Positions 14,612-21,706 are shown, numbered from the stretch's first letter. The stretch is DNA of 27,630 nt from 01-FULL-43-15b sp964472675 (GCA_964472675.1 CAYYLO010000012.1:1-27630); one strand, 5' to 3'. Translations and numbers: made by a program. The notes: a model not told the origin generated them from the letters alone.

Positions 14612-15883
14612 TTAATAATTAATCCAACCCCTGGCGTTTAACGTAGTTGCATCTGCTGAAATATCATACTGTAAACACTTTTCCCCTTGCGGGCCGTTTT
14701 CCTGGGCAACTCCTTCGCGTCCATTGACGTTGACCATTGGGGTACCGTTGCCGGTTGACACGAGGCAAACCTTAATTGGGTCTCCGCCTCTAAGCTGGCT
14801 GCCATTTGCTATTAGGTTACTTGTCCCATATGGATATTTATAAATTCTAACACCGGTACATTGTGGCGCGCCGCCAGAGCCTGCTGCGCTGCCACCCCCA
14901 GTTGTTGTAGTCCCGGCAGGAGTACCACCGCAATAATTAACTGCCCTATTGTGTTCTTCAACCCAGTTAATGCATGCTCTTCCAACATTTCCCTGCTGTC
15001 TGGCGACAGAATATAAAGTATTCCAAAGATTGATGGAATTTTGGCTATTTATGGTTTGTCCGTCACAAGCCGCCGTATCCATACCAATACCGGTGGGGTT
15101 GCACACACTCTCTAAAGAGTGTTGTGCTGCCCAGGCGGCTCCGGCATCTGTTCCAAAACGGCTTACAAACGAGGCAACAACAGCACAACCCTGGGAATAG
15201 ATGTCTAAACCATCAATCTCAGCCTTGATGGGATTCCCGGGGTTCTCTGCGCATTGGGCACCCCCAGTTTGACTTCCTGATTCCCCACTCCCACTCGCAC
15301 CTGGCGTTGTCGTGACTGGTTGTGGCGTTGTCGTGACTGGGTTGCTGGTGGGGCAGTTGTATGGTCCACCTTCGTACCTTGAGCAATCTTCCCTTGTGTG
15401 GATGTTGCGCGTGCACCCATTTGAGTCGGTGGTTGTGCCGACGACTGCGTCTGCAGTACAAGTGGTTCCTCCCTCGCTGGGCAATGTGGCGGCGGCATTC
15501 TTCCTAAGTTCCTGATTTTGACCTACAAGAATTAAGCCTATGGGAAGGGCGACGATGATAATAAGCACTGCGGCAATGCCTGCAATAAGCTTGCCTTTAC
15601 CTTTTTTCTTTGGAGGAGCGCTCATAATGGGAGGCAGAGAGCTCTGGGGGTCGGAAGGTCGGTTTGCCGGAGGAACCAGTGGTTCAGAGGGCTGGTTGGT
15701 TGGTGTGCCGGAGTTATGGCTCACTGGCTCACTGGCTTGCTGATCTGCTGATCCTCCGACCCATTGGGTCGATAGTGGCGGTGGAGCGGATTCTTCCTCA
15801 GTTATAAACAGAGGTTTGTTGTTGATTGGAGTAGTTGGTGCATCGTTGGGTTTTAGTGTGTTATGGTTTTGATTGTCGTTCAT
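14612..15883 (-). CDS. Cys-rich secreted/membrane-anchored protein of unknown function
   Basis: 423 aa, not assigned to a family. Residues 1-98 are Pro/Ser/Asn-rich, end in KKKGKGK and should be cytoplasmic. A membrane segment follows (99-120), then GQNQELRKNAA. The outer part has 13 Cys, suggesting several disulfides. A central module (~215-320: ENPGNPIKAEIDGLDIYSQGC, WAAQHSLESVCNPTGIGMDTAACDG, VGRACINWVEEHNRAVNYCGG) is helical-looking. A Gly/Thr linker leads to a C-terminal beta module (~340-423) with the spaced GGDPIKVCLV and EKCLQYDIS. The codons for residues ~42-80 are an 8-bp-period DNA repeat, so this part of the protein may be a by-product of that repeat. Confidence 0.75.
   Translation of the reverse strand: MNDNQNHNTLKPNDAPTTPINNKPLFITEEESAPPPLSTQWVGGSADQQASEPVSHNSGTPTNQPSEPLVPPANRPSDPQSSLPPIMSAPPKKKGKGKLIAGIAAVLIIIVALPIGLILVGQNQELRKNAAATLPSEGGTTCTADAVVGTTTDSNGCTRNIHTREDCSRYEGGPYNCPTSNPVTTTPQPVTTTPGASGSGESGSQTGGAQCAENPGNPIKAEIDGLDIYSQGCAVVASFVSRFGTDAGAAWAAQHSLESVCNPTGIGMDTAACDGQTINSQNSINLWNTLYSVARQQGNVGRACINWVEEHNRAVNYCGGTPAGTTTTGGGSAAGSGGAPQCTGVRIYKYPYGTSNLIANGSQLRGGDPIKVCLVSTGNGTPMVNVNGREGVAQENGPQGEKCLQYDISADATTLNARGWINY
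15302..15340. repeat. 21-bp tandem duplication inside the Cys-rich gene
   Basis: TGGCGTTGTCGTGACTGG occurs at 15302-15319 and again at 15323-15340, spaced 21 bp and so in frame. It encodes the repeated PVTTTPQ/PVTTTPG linker in the outer part of the protein. A recent slippage duplication is the simplest reading. Confidence 0.85.
15644..15758. repeat. 8-bp-period C-N-G array C, within coding sequence
   Basis: Plus-strand C-N-G starts: 15644, 15652, 15660, 15668, 15677, 15685, 15692, then 15708, 15724, 15732, 15740, 15748 and 15756. The intervening positions 15700 and 15716 hold TTG and ATG, each one base off. Steps are 7-9 bp, mostly 8. Units resemble those in the 9.5-9.8 kb gap: TGGTGTG is shared with array A and CAGAGGG with array B. 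It is translated as residues ~42-80 of the Cys-rich protein. Confidence 0.82.
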
Positions 15884-15906
15884 GGCAGGTTGATTTTAGA
15901 TGATTT

Positions 15907-16869
15907 TTAGGTGATTAATTTTGCCAAAAGAAAACCACTGGAAACAAGGGACAAACCCATTATGGTAAGCAGCGCAATCGGTGTCAAGTCTCCAACATTT
16001 GGTAGCCTGGTTCCAACTGCAGGGGTAGGGGTTGAAGTGGTTACCTTATCGGGTGTAAAACTTGGTGTTTTAGTAGGTGTGAGGGAAACCTGGGGTGTGA
16101 TAGATACGGCTGCCAGCTCAAGGCTTGCTTTTGGCAGTGTTGTTGAGTTTGGTGATTTAACTTCTGTAAAGTTGTAATTTTTACCCAATGTAATTGCCGG
16201 AACAGGATGGGCGTTTTCAACCAAAAGTCTGGCTTGAGAAACTTTTGCATTTCCCAAAATGAAAATTTCTAGCGTGGTCTTCCCAGAATAATTTGCGTAT
16301 CCATTTAGCGTGCTAATACGAAGACTGGAAAGGGGGACAACCCAAGTTCCCTTACTGTCTGTTTGTGTAGACAACGGGGAGGCTCCGCTTACGTTCAAAA
16401 TAACCACGGCTTTTTCTACAGGTTTTCCCAGGGTGTCCAATATAGTTCCAAAGACAACATCAGTTTTTGTTTGGGTGGCGAGTTTTGGGCCGGTTTTTAT
16501 TTGATATGCTTTTCCGTTTAGGTCAAAAGTATTTTGCCCTGAGATTATTTTAAAATAATACACGGTTAAAGGAGAAAGAGAGCTTATCTCAGCAGAGTGC
16601 GTGCTTGTTGTATTCCCTCCTTGCGCTGTTTGTCCCAAAGACTCACCAGCTCCATAGGCGACAAAACCGTCTGTTTTTTTGGTGGTTGTCCAGGAAACAG
16701 TGAAGGACTTATCGGTGATGTTAGTTATTTTTATGTCTGATGGGGTTTCGTCGGGGGAGGCTAGGCTGGTTAACGTTTGTCTTGACTGGACTGAAAAAAC
16801 TCCAACGGCGACTCCAACGATTAAAACAAGCAAGCCTAAAATAGTTGGAAACGTAAGTTGTTGCCTCAT
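15907..16869 (-). CDS. FN3-domain surface protein with carboxypeptidase-regulatory-like domain and LPNVG tail
   Basis: 320 aa from the ATG at 16869; a GTG two codons upstream (16875) is possible. N-terminal hydrophobic segment (~6-24) then VQSRQTLTSLASP. A fibronectin type III domain (~40-125) reads SDIKITNITDKSFTVSWTT, GFVAYG, and AEISSLSPLTVYYFKI. A second beta domain (~135-215, VFGTILDTLGKPVEKAVVILNV) resembles the carboxypeptidase-regulatory fold. A Thr/Pro-rich stretch leads to RLPNVG and a C-terminal hydrophobic helix ending LLAKLIT. Probably an extracytoplasmic adhesion or structural protein attached to the envelope. It lies in the same transcription unit as pilNO, 14 nt after the small membrane protein gene. 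Confidence 0.82.
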   Translation of the reverse strand: MRQQLTFPTILGLLVLIVGVAVGVFSVQSRQTLTSLASPDETPSDIKITNITDKSFTVSWTTTKKTDGFVAYGAGESLGQTAQGGNTTSTHSAEISSLSPLTVYYFKIISGQNTFDLNGKAYQIKTGPKLATQTKTDVVFGTILDTLGKPVEKAVVILNVSGASPLSTQTDSKGTWVVPLSSLRISTLNGYANYSGKTTLEIFILGNAKVSQARLLVENAHPVPAITLGKNYNFTEVKSPNSTTLPKASLELAAVSITPQVSLTPTKTPSFTPDKVTTSTPTPAVGTRLPNVGDLTPIALLTIMGLSLVSSGFLLAKLIT

Positions 16870-16883
16870 GTGCACTTTATTGT

Positions 16884-17111
16884 TTACGGCTGATTGTTAG
16901 TCGGGAAATACTTCTTCGACTCTAAATCTTCAAGAATTTTTGTATTTAGAGACGGGGAAAGGGGGTCTAAAACTGCGGGAGGTATATTCTCAAAACTTTT
17001 TTGCTGGAGAATCTGGTAGACCTCTGTACTAATCCACACAAAGATTGTAATGGTTGTAAAAATGGCAAATAAAAGCAGGTTCGGACCTTTTTGGTGTTGG
17101 CTATTAGTCAT
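16884..17111 (-). CDS. Small single-pass membrane protein in the pilus operon
   Basis: 75 aa, not recognised as a named family. One hydrophobic segment (~11-28: NLLLFAIFTTITIFVWIS) is followed by a polar outer part with PAVLDPLSPSLNTKILEDLESKKYF. The start codon (17111) lies 1 nt after the pilO stop, so it is translated together with pilO. Its position directly after pilN-pilO is the one PilP occupies in classical type IV pilus operons, but it is much shorter and has no lipobox. A role as a PilO partner is inference from position. Confidence 0.65.
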   Translation of the reverse strand: MTNSQHQKGPNLLLFAIFTTITIFVWISTEVYQILQQKSFENIPPAVLDPLSPSLNTKILEDLESKKYFPTNNQP

Positions 17112-17112
17112 T

Positions 17113-17760
17113 TTAATTTGTATCCGGGTAATAAGGAATTTGTGCGCCGACAGTTAGAAGAATTGCCCCTTCATCACCTGATTTTTTGCTTACCCCCATT
17201 GAAACAGATGTGACATTAATAAGCCTTCTTAAATTTTCCGTATCTTTAAGAAAGAGTAGTATGTTTCTATACTCTCCTTTAACTAAAAACGATAGTTCAA
17301 ACTGGCTTTCGTCTACTTTTGCTTGATCTTTAGCAATTTTTCCGGCCAGAGTAGTTTTGCCAACATTGAGTGACTCGAGTTTGAGACTGTTTTGGGCAGC
17401 CAAATTCTCCAGTTGGCTTGCCAGTGTGTCCGGCTGGGGGTTTTTGGGGTAGGCTTGGTCCAGGAGAGCAATTCGTGTTTTCTCTTGGGCATAAACAGTT
17501 TGAGCTTTTTTAAGATTTGTAATTTTATCGTTTAGTTTTACCTGAATGTCTTTTTGAGTCTTAACATCGGCTATAAGTTTGGCTATGGTGTTGGCTGTGG
17601 GTCTTATGGCAAAGACGGCAAAGAAAGAAATGGTCAAAAAAGTTAGCAAAAGTTCGATGCTAGCTCTTACTTCAGGTTTTTGTCCGGCCACTTGGACAAT
17701 CCTGGCAAGTTGCCTGGTATATTTTGCGTATTTTTCCCGGTAATTGGATGCTATAGCCAT
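17113..17760 (-). CDS. pilO: PilO-like type IV pilus inner-membrane assembly protein
   Basis: 215 aa from the ATG at 17760, 1 nt after the pilN stop. A short cytoplasmic N-terminus, one membrane segment (~42-60), a coiled-coil-like stretch (~62-105: IAKLIADVKTQKDIQVKLNDKITNLKKAQ), then an alpha/beta domain containing PDTLASQLENLAAQNSLKLESLNVG and SFLVKGEYRNILLFLKDTENLRRLINVTSVSM. That layout and the ferredoxin-like repeat (FxVxGxYxxilxFLxxlEnLpRlinv) are typical of PilO. It should pair with PilN in the periplasm-facing alignment complex of a type IV pilus or related pseudopilus. Confidence 0.85.
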   Translation of the reverse strand: MAIASNYREKYAKYTRQLARIVQVAGQKPEVRASIELLLTFLTISFFAVFAIRPTANTIAKLIADVKTQKDIQVKLNDKITNLKKAQTVYAQEKTRIALLDQAYPKNPQPDTLASQLENLAAQNSLKLESLNVGKTTLAGKIAKDQAKVDESQFELSFLVKGEYRNILLFLKDTENLRRLINVTSVSMGVSKKSGDEGAILLTVGAQIPYYPDTN

Positions 17761-17761
17761 A

Positions 17762-18316
17762 TTAATTTTTCGCTTCCTGTGCAATTGACCCTTTGATTGT
17801 GAACACCAACCCTTGTTGGCCGTCTGTTGCCAGGTTTAGGCTGGACAAAACAACGTTTTTGAAAGGTGGACTGTTTGATATGCCTTTCATAAAACCGGAC
17901 AGGCCAGATTCCGAAAGAGAAATTCCACTGATTTGAAAATCTTTTTTGGACAGATTGATTTTGGTTAAGGTTACATCAGCGGGCAGTAGTGAGGCAATTT
18001 GGGCAATTTTGGCATCGTTATTTGTTTTGAAAGCATACTTTTGGTAGTTTGCCAGGCGATCCTGAATATTTCGAAAGTTGGCCTCAAAGCTGGAGGAGGC
18101 CTCGATTTGTTTTCTTTTGTTAGTGTTACTTTCGTTCAAGTCAGTAAGAGTTCTGTCTAGCCAAAATCTGGACAAAAATGCCAAAATAACTACCAGTTCG
18201 GTAAGGATTACAATTAACCTTCCTGCAGAAAGTGACCAGGACAAAATCTTACCCAGGGTTGAATTCTCAAAGCCTTCTTTAAGAACCAGATTAATCTTTT
18301 TTGTGGAGGTAGACAT
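17762..18316 (-). CDS. pilN: PilN-like type IV pilus inner-membrane assembly protein
   Basis: 184 aa. A short cytoplasmic start with INLVLKEGFENSTLGK (the INLLP-like PilN N-terminus, which in other bacteria binds PilM), one membrane segment (~31-50), a coiled-coil region (TDLNESNTNKRKQIEASSSFEANFRNIQDRLANY), and a ferredoxin-like domain with IASLLPADVTLTKINLSKKDFQISGISLSESGLSGFMKGI, the usual PilN core. No pilM precedes it in this window; the upstream gene is rpsT, 70 nt away. It probably forms a heterodimer with PilO. Confidence 0.85.
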   Translation of the reverse strand: MSTSTKKINLVLKEGFENSTLGKILSWSLSAGRLIVILTELVVILAFLSRFWLDRTLTDLNESNTNKRKQIEASSSFEANFRNIQDRLANYQKYAFKTNNDAKIAQIASLLPADVTLTKINLSKKDFQISGISLSESGLSGFMKGISNSPPFKNVVLSSLNLATDGQQGLVFTIKGSIAQEAKN

Positions 18317-18331
18317 GGCAGTACTGTTTTA

Positions 18332-18337
18332 TGTATA
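18332..18337 (-). promoter_or_regulatory. Possible extended -10 (TGCTATACA) for pilN
   Basis: Minus-strand TG-C-TATACA ends 15 nt before the pilN ATG (18316) in the 70-nt gap after rpsT. The -35 position (TTAAAA) is weak. It would let the pilus/surface genes be transcribed independently of rpsT. Confidence 0.35.
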
Positions 18338-18386
18338 GCATATGAAAAGAAGGTTTTTAAGGGAGCAAAGACAGCCTTTGGGGTGT

Positions 18387-18617
18387 TTAAAGTATTTTGG
18401 AGAGCCGGCTTTTTAGTCGGGAAGATTTGTTTTTGTGGATAACTTTATTGTCAACAGCGCGGTCTAAAGCGGAAAAAGCTTTCTTCAAAAGCTCTTCCCC
18501 CGGCTTTGTTCGAAATATTTTGATAGATTCTTTGTACGCTTGCGTGCGCCTGTTATTTTGTGCCCTGTTGCGTTTTGTCTGGCGTAGAGCCTTTTTTGCT
18601 GATTTAATAATTGGCAT
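18387..18617 (-). CDS. rpsT: 30S ribosomal protein bS20
   Basis: 76 aa from the ATG at 18617 (MPIIKSAKKALRQTKRNRAQNNRRT); an in-frame upstream start at 18668 would only add a non-family extension. The basic N-terminus with SAKK.LRQ..RNRAQN and the C-terminal LDRAVDNKVIHKNKSSRLKSRLSK are the bS20 signatures. The protein binds 16S rRNA in the body of the small subunit. It is slightly shorter than the ~87 aa of E. coli. It has its own promoter and a small hairpin in the leader, and it is the first gene of the long minus-strand run of pilus and surface genes. Confidence 0.95.
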   Translation of the reverse strand: MPIIKSAKKALRQTKRNRAQNNRRTQAYKESIKIFRTKPGEELLKKAFSALDRAVDNKVIHKNKSSRLKSRLSKIL

Positions 18618-18649
18618 AGAACTTCTTTGCTGGAGACTAAAAAACTCCT

Positions 18650-18665
18650 GGTTGTTCTGGCAACC
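18650..18665 (-). promoter_or_regulatory. Small hairpin in the rpsT leader
   Basis: GGTTG and CAACC pair around a 6-nt loop in the ~50-nt rpsT 5' leader. bS20 represses its own translation in E. coli, so a leader structure is plausible as a control point, but this 5-bp stem alone is weak evidence. Confidence 0.3.
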
Positions 18666-18673
18666 CAAGGCAA

Positions 18674-18702
18674 ATTATACTTGTCTCAAGGTTAATTAGC
18701 AA
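18674..18702 (-). promoter_or_regulatory. rpsT promoter
   Basis: Minus strand: -35 TTGCTA (18702-18697), exactly 17 bp, then a consensus -10 TATAAT (18679-18674). The predicted start near 18667 gives a leader of about 50 nt. It overlaps a possible plus-strand -10 (TATACT, 18676-18681) for murJ, so the two divergent genes may share this control region. Confidence 0.72.
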
Positions 18703-18704
18703 CT

Positions 18705-20480
18705 ATGGTTGAGACTCTCCTTTTGCGCGGTAAAAATATTCTTGCTAGTTCGGGCTTAAAAAAGTCGGCAGGGATTCTTTATGGAAGACAAGCCAACATT
18801 CTGTCCGCAGCAACGGTAATTATGATTATGATTGCCGCCTCAAGGCTATTGGGATTAGCTAGAAACAGAGTCTTTGTCCATTATTTTCCTCCACAAGAAC
18901 TTGATACGTACCTGGCCGCTTTTCAGTTTCCGGATTTAATTTTCGAGATTTTTGTGCTTGGCGCTATGTCTTCTGCTTTTATACCTATATTTACAAGAAG
19001 CATGGCTCAAAAAAAGGCAAAGGAAGCCTGGTATTTAGCTGGCCTGGTGCTTAATGTGATGATTTTTCTTTTTCTGGTGATGTCTTTGGCAATTTTTGTT
19101 TTTGCCGCTCCCATGTATGGGCTGGTAGCGCAAGGTTTTACAAAAGACCAAATAGCTCAAACTGTACTTTTTACCCGTGCCCTGCTTGTTGCACAAATGT
19201 TTTTTGCTGCCTCATATGTTATTACAGCAGTTTTGGAATCAAATCAGCGCTTTCTGGCCCCAGCTGTCGCTCCGCTTTTTTACAATTTGGGTATTATTTT
19301 AATGACTGTTTTTTTTGCTCCAGAGTTAGGACTCTATGCGCCGGTTTGGGGAGCTGTGATTGGCAGCTTTTTACACCTGGCTATACAGGTTCCTTTAGCG
19401 CTAAGGTTAGGCTTCCGACCGGTTTGGTCTTTAAATTTTAAGGATCCGCGCTTGAAGCAAATTGGGAAATTGGCTTTGCCCAGAATAGTTGAGTTATCGG
19501 TTTTCCAGGCCAAGAGACTGGTTGATTTATTTTTGGCCTCGCTTGTTGTAGGAGGTTTGACTTATTTTAAATTTGGCGATTCAATGGCAGTTTTGCCAAC
19601 CAGCCTGTTTGGTCTTTCGATAGCCAAGGCGTCCTTGCCTTCTTTTGCCTTGTCTGCTTCTAAAAAAGGGCTGGAGGATTTTAAGGCCACATTCTCCTCA
19701 TCTTTCCGGCAAATTATCTTTTTTGTGTTGCCGGCAAGTGTGTTTTTGGCAGTTCTGCGTCTTCCAATAGTGCGCCTGGCTTTTGGAGGGACCCATTTTG
19801 AATGGGAAGATACTCTGCAAACTGGCTATGTTCTATCTGCCTTTGCAATAGGTATTTTTGCCTATTCTCTTTCCCTTTTGATTTCTCGCGGATTTTATGC
19901 GCTACACGACACTTTAACTCCAGTTAAAGTGTCGTTTGTGGCTATTGGAATTAATGTTATTTTAGAACTTGTACTTGTACTTGTTTTCAAAACCAACATT
20001 TGGGGACTGGCTCTGGCATATTCTGTGGCGGGCATAGTCCAGTTTGCAATTTTATTTTTTGCTTTATCTAAAAGAATTGGCGGGTTTGGGCAGCTTGATA
20101 TTGGTCATGCCTTCGCAAAGGTGCTTGCAGCTTCTTCTTTATCAGGGGCGCTCATGTTTTTTCTGCTAAAAGTTTTAGACCGTTCTGCCTGGGATAAAAA
20201 ACTTTCTTTTTTAGGTCAACTTGGACTTGCGCTGCCTGCTCCGTTTGAGAGGATAGTTTTGGATACCCACTACACGTCAAATTTGATAGTTTTGACTTTT
20301 GTGGTTTTTATGGTTGGCCTGGTTACTTACCTTGCCACGACATGGTTTTTGGGAATCCGGGAGCTTGATATAGTATTAAAGGCTCTAAGACGCGTTTCTG
20401 TCTTCCTGCGTTTCAAACGACCAACCCCCTTCCCATCCGATACTGTTGTTTCTCCTCAAACCAACGGTACCTTTGATTAA
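18705..20480 (+). CDS. murJ: MurJ/MviN lipid II flippase
   Basis: 591 aa, polytopic, with about fourteen hydrophobic segments. Flips lipid II across the cytoplasmic membrane for peptidoglycan synthesis. The N-terminal signature ASRLLGLARNRVFVHYF...DTYLAAFQFPDLIFEIFVLGAMSSAFIPIF (~45-105) is diagnostic for MurJ (SRxLGfxRdxxxA, DAfxxAfxxPnxxRxxxxeGAxsxAFvP). Later there are the paired P-L-F-Y-N-L-G-I-I and G-x-H-F-E segments seen in bacterial homologues. It lies divergently from rpsT, with the ATG at 18705 inside the rpsT promoter region. The hrcA promoter begins only 3 bp after its stop, so no terminator fits between them. Confidence 0.93.
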   Translation: MVETLLLRGKNILASSGLKKSAGILYGRQANILSAATVIMIMIAASRLLGLARNRVFVHYFPPQELDTYLAAFQFPDLIFEIFVLGAMSSAFIPIFTRSMAQKKAKEAWYLAGLVLNVMIFLFLVMSLAIFVFAAPMYGLVAQGFTKDQIAQTVLFTRALLVAQMFFAASYVITAVLESNQRFLAPAVAPLFYNLGIILMTVFFAPELGLYAPVWGAVIGSFLHLAIQVPLALRLGFRPVWSLNFKDPRLKQIGKLALPRIVELSVFQAKRLVDLFLASLVVGGLTYFKFGDSMAVLPTSLFGLSIAKASLPSFALSASKKGLEDFKATFSSSFRQIIFFVLPASVFLAVLRLPIVRLAFGGTHFEWEDTLQTGYVLSAFAIGIFAYSLSLLISRGFYALHDTLTPVKVSFVAIGINVILELVLVLVFKTNIWGLALAYSVAGIVQFAILFFALSKRIGGFGQLDIGHAFAKVLAASSLSGALMFFLLKVLDRSAWDKKLSFLGQLGLALPAPFERIVLDTHYTSNLIVLTFVVFMVGLVTYLATTWFLGIRELDIVLKALRRVSVFLRFKRPTPFPSDTVVSPQTNGTFD

Positions 20481-20482
20481 AT

Positions 20483-20511
20483 TTGACAAACCTTTAGCAG
20501 TCGTGTTAGAT
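20483..20511 (+). promoter_or_regulatory. Promoter of the hrcA-grpE-dnaK operon
   Basis: A perfect -35 TTGACA (20483-20488) is followed 17-18 bp later by a weaker -10 (TTAGAT at 20506, or TAGATT at 20507). The -10 lies in the spacer between the CIRCE arms, so HrcA binding would directly block polymerase. The ATG of hrcA is at 20535, leaving a very short leader with no Shine-Dalgarno. Confidence 0.75.
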
Positions 20512-20520
20512 TAGTGCTAA
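20494..20520. promoter_or_regulatory. CIRCE operator (HrcA binding site)
   Basis: TTAGCAGTC (20494-20502), 9-bp spacer, TAGTGCTAA (20512-20520). Against the known CIRCE consensus TTAGCACTC-N9-GAGTGCTAA each arm has one mismatch, and the spacer length is exact. It overlaps the promoter of hrcA, the gene for its own repressor, giving the usual autoregulated heat-shock arrangement. Confidence 0.93.
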
Positions 20521-20534
20521 CTATCACTCTTTCC

Positions 20535-21257
20535 ATGGAGCCTTTAACACAACGCCAGGTGCAAATTTTAAAAAATGTAGTTGAGGAGTATATAAAAACC
20601 GCAGATCCTGTAGGCTCTGACAATTTGGACAGAAAATTCTCCTTGGGCGTTTCCCCGGCAACTATTCGCAACGAAATGGCTGCTCTTACCCAACTGGGAT
20701 ATTTGCGCCAACCTCACACTTCAGCAGGACGCATCCCAACTCCTCGGGCTATGAAATTTTATGTTGACCAGTTAATGCAGGAAAAACATCTTTCGGTTTC
20801 TGAGGAGGTGGCAGCAAAGCAGAAAGTGTTGGATGCCAAGCAGGATTTTGATCATTTGATGCAGGGTGCAACTCGCGCCTTGAGCCAGCAAACAAAATCC
20901 TTGTGTGTGGGAGTTGCAGAAGAAGGTGGTGTTTGGCACTCAGGCTATGCACACATTTTGGAAAACCCGGAGTTTTACAATATCGATGTGACTATGCAGG
21001 TTCTTTCTCTTTTGGAGGAAGAGCGGCGAATCCGAGAAATGTTTTTTGGAAGGGAATGGTCTGATCCTGTTACGGTTCTATTTGGCGAAGAAATGGGTTG
21101 GCCTCATTTTGAACCTGTAGGTATTGTGGCCTGCCGTTTTGTTACCCCGCAGACAAACGTAACCCTTGCAGTTATTGGTCCAACCAGGCTAAACTATCCA
21201 GTTGTTATACCGATTGTTCGCTATTTCAGTTCTTTGATTTCGCAAGCGGCACAATAA
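20535..21257 (+). CDS. hrcA: Heat-inducible transcription repressor HrcA (short form)
   Basis: 240 aa from the ATG at 20535; a GTG at 20514 lies inside CIRCE and is rejected. The N-terminal winged helix-turn-helix is clear: LTQRQVQILKNVVEEYIKTADPVGSDNL...VSPATIRNEMAALTQLGYLRQPHTSAGRIPTPRAMKFYVDQLM. The C-terminal GAF-like part (IGPTRLNYPVVIPIVRYFSSLI) is kept, but the protein is about 100 residues shorter than the ~340 aa of Bacillus HrcA, the loss falling in the middle dimerisation/insert region. It represses its own operon through the adjacent CIRCE. The stop overlaps the grpE start (TAATG). Confidence 0.92.
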   Translation: MEPLTQRQVQILKNVVEEYIKTADPVGSDNLDRKFSLGVSPATIRNEMAALTQLGYLRQPHTSAGRIPTPRAMKFYVDQLMQEKHLSVSEEVAAKQKVLDAKQDFDHLMQGATRALSQQTKSLCVGVAEEGGVWHSGYAHILENPEFYNIDVTMQVLSLLEEERRIREMFFGREWSDPVTVLFGEEMGWPHFEPVGIVACRFVTPQTNVTLAVIGPTRLNYPVVIPIVRYFSSLISQAAQ

Positions 21258-21706
21258 TGAAAGAAGACAAAACAAAAAGTGCAAAACAAAAAACAAAAGC
21301 AGAAAAGGAATCTGACAAACAAGATGAAGCGTTGGCCAGGGTTCTGGCTGACTATCAAAATTTAGTTAAAAGGGTTGACCGTGAGAGGATTGAAATTTAT
21401 ACTCGTGCAAGTAAAAACATAATCGAAGAGTTAATTCCGGTTTTAGATCTTTTAGGAAGAGCACAGTCTCAGCTTCAAGATCCGGGATTGGAAATGGCTA
21501 TTGGGCAATTCAGGCAAGTGTTAGGCAGGCATGGTGTTGAGGCAATTGAAACAAAAGAGGGCATGCAATTTGATGCCAATTTGCACGAAGCTGTTGAGAC
21601 GGTAGAAGGAGGGGAAACAGGCGCTATTGCGCAAATAGCCCAAGCTGGTTACAAATGGAAGGACGGGATGGTTTTGAGGCCAGTGAAAGTGACTGTTTAC
21701 AAATGA
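21257..21706 (+). CDS. grpE: GrpE nucleotide exchange factor
   Basis: 149 aa. Promotes ADP release from DnaK. A charged N-terminal helix (~1-30) is followed by the long coiled coil (DYQNLVKRVDRERIEIYTRASKNIIEELIPVLDLLGRA) and the beta-wing domain with GVEAIETKEGMQFDANLHEAVETVEG and KDGMVLRPVKVTVYK, the standard C-terminal GrpE signature. The start shares one base with the hrcA stop. dnaK begins 1 nt after its own stop, so the three genes are translationally linked. Confidence 0.95.
   Translation: MKEDKTKSAKQKTKAEKESDKQDEALARVLADYQNLVKRVDRERIEIYTRASKNIIEELIPVLDLLGRAQSQLQDPGLEMAIGQFRQVLGRHGVEAIETKEGMQFDANLHEAVETVEGGETGAIAQIAQAGYKWKDGMVLRPVKVTVYK

Noticed and set aside
18320..18386. Intrinsic terminator between rpsT and pilN
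   Set aside because: Only a 4-bp stem (AAAG/CTTT) was found and no T-run follows it, so I could not support one.
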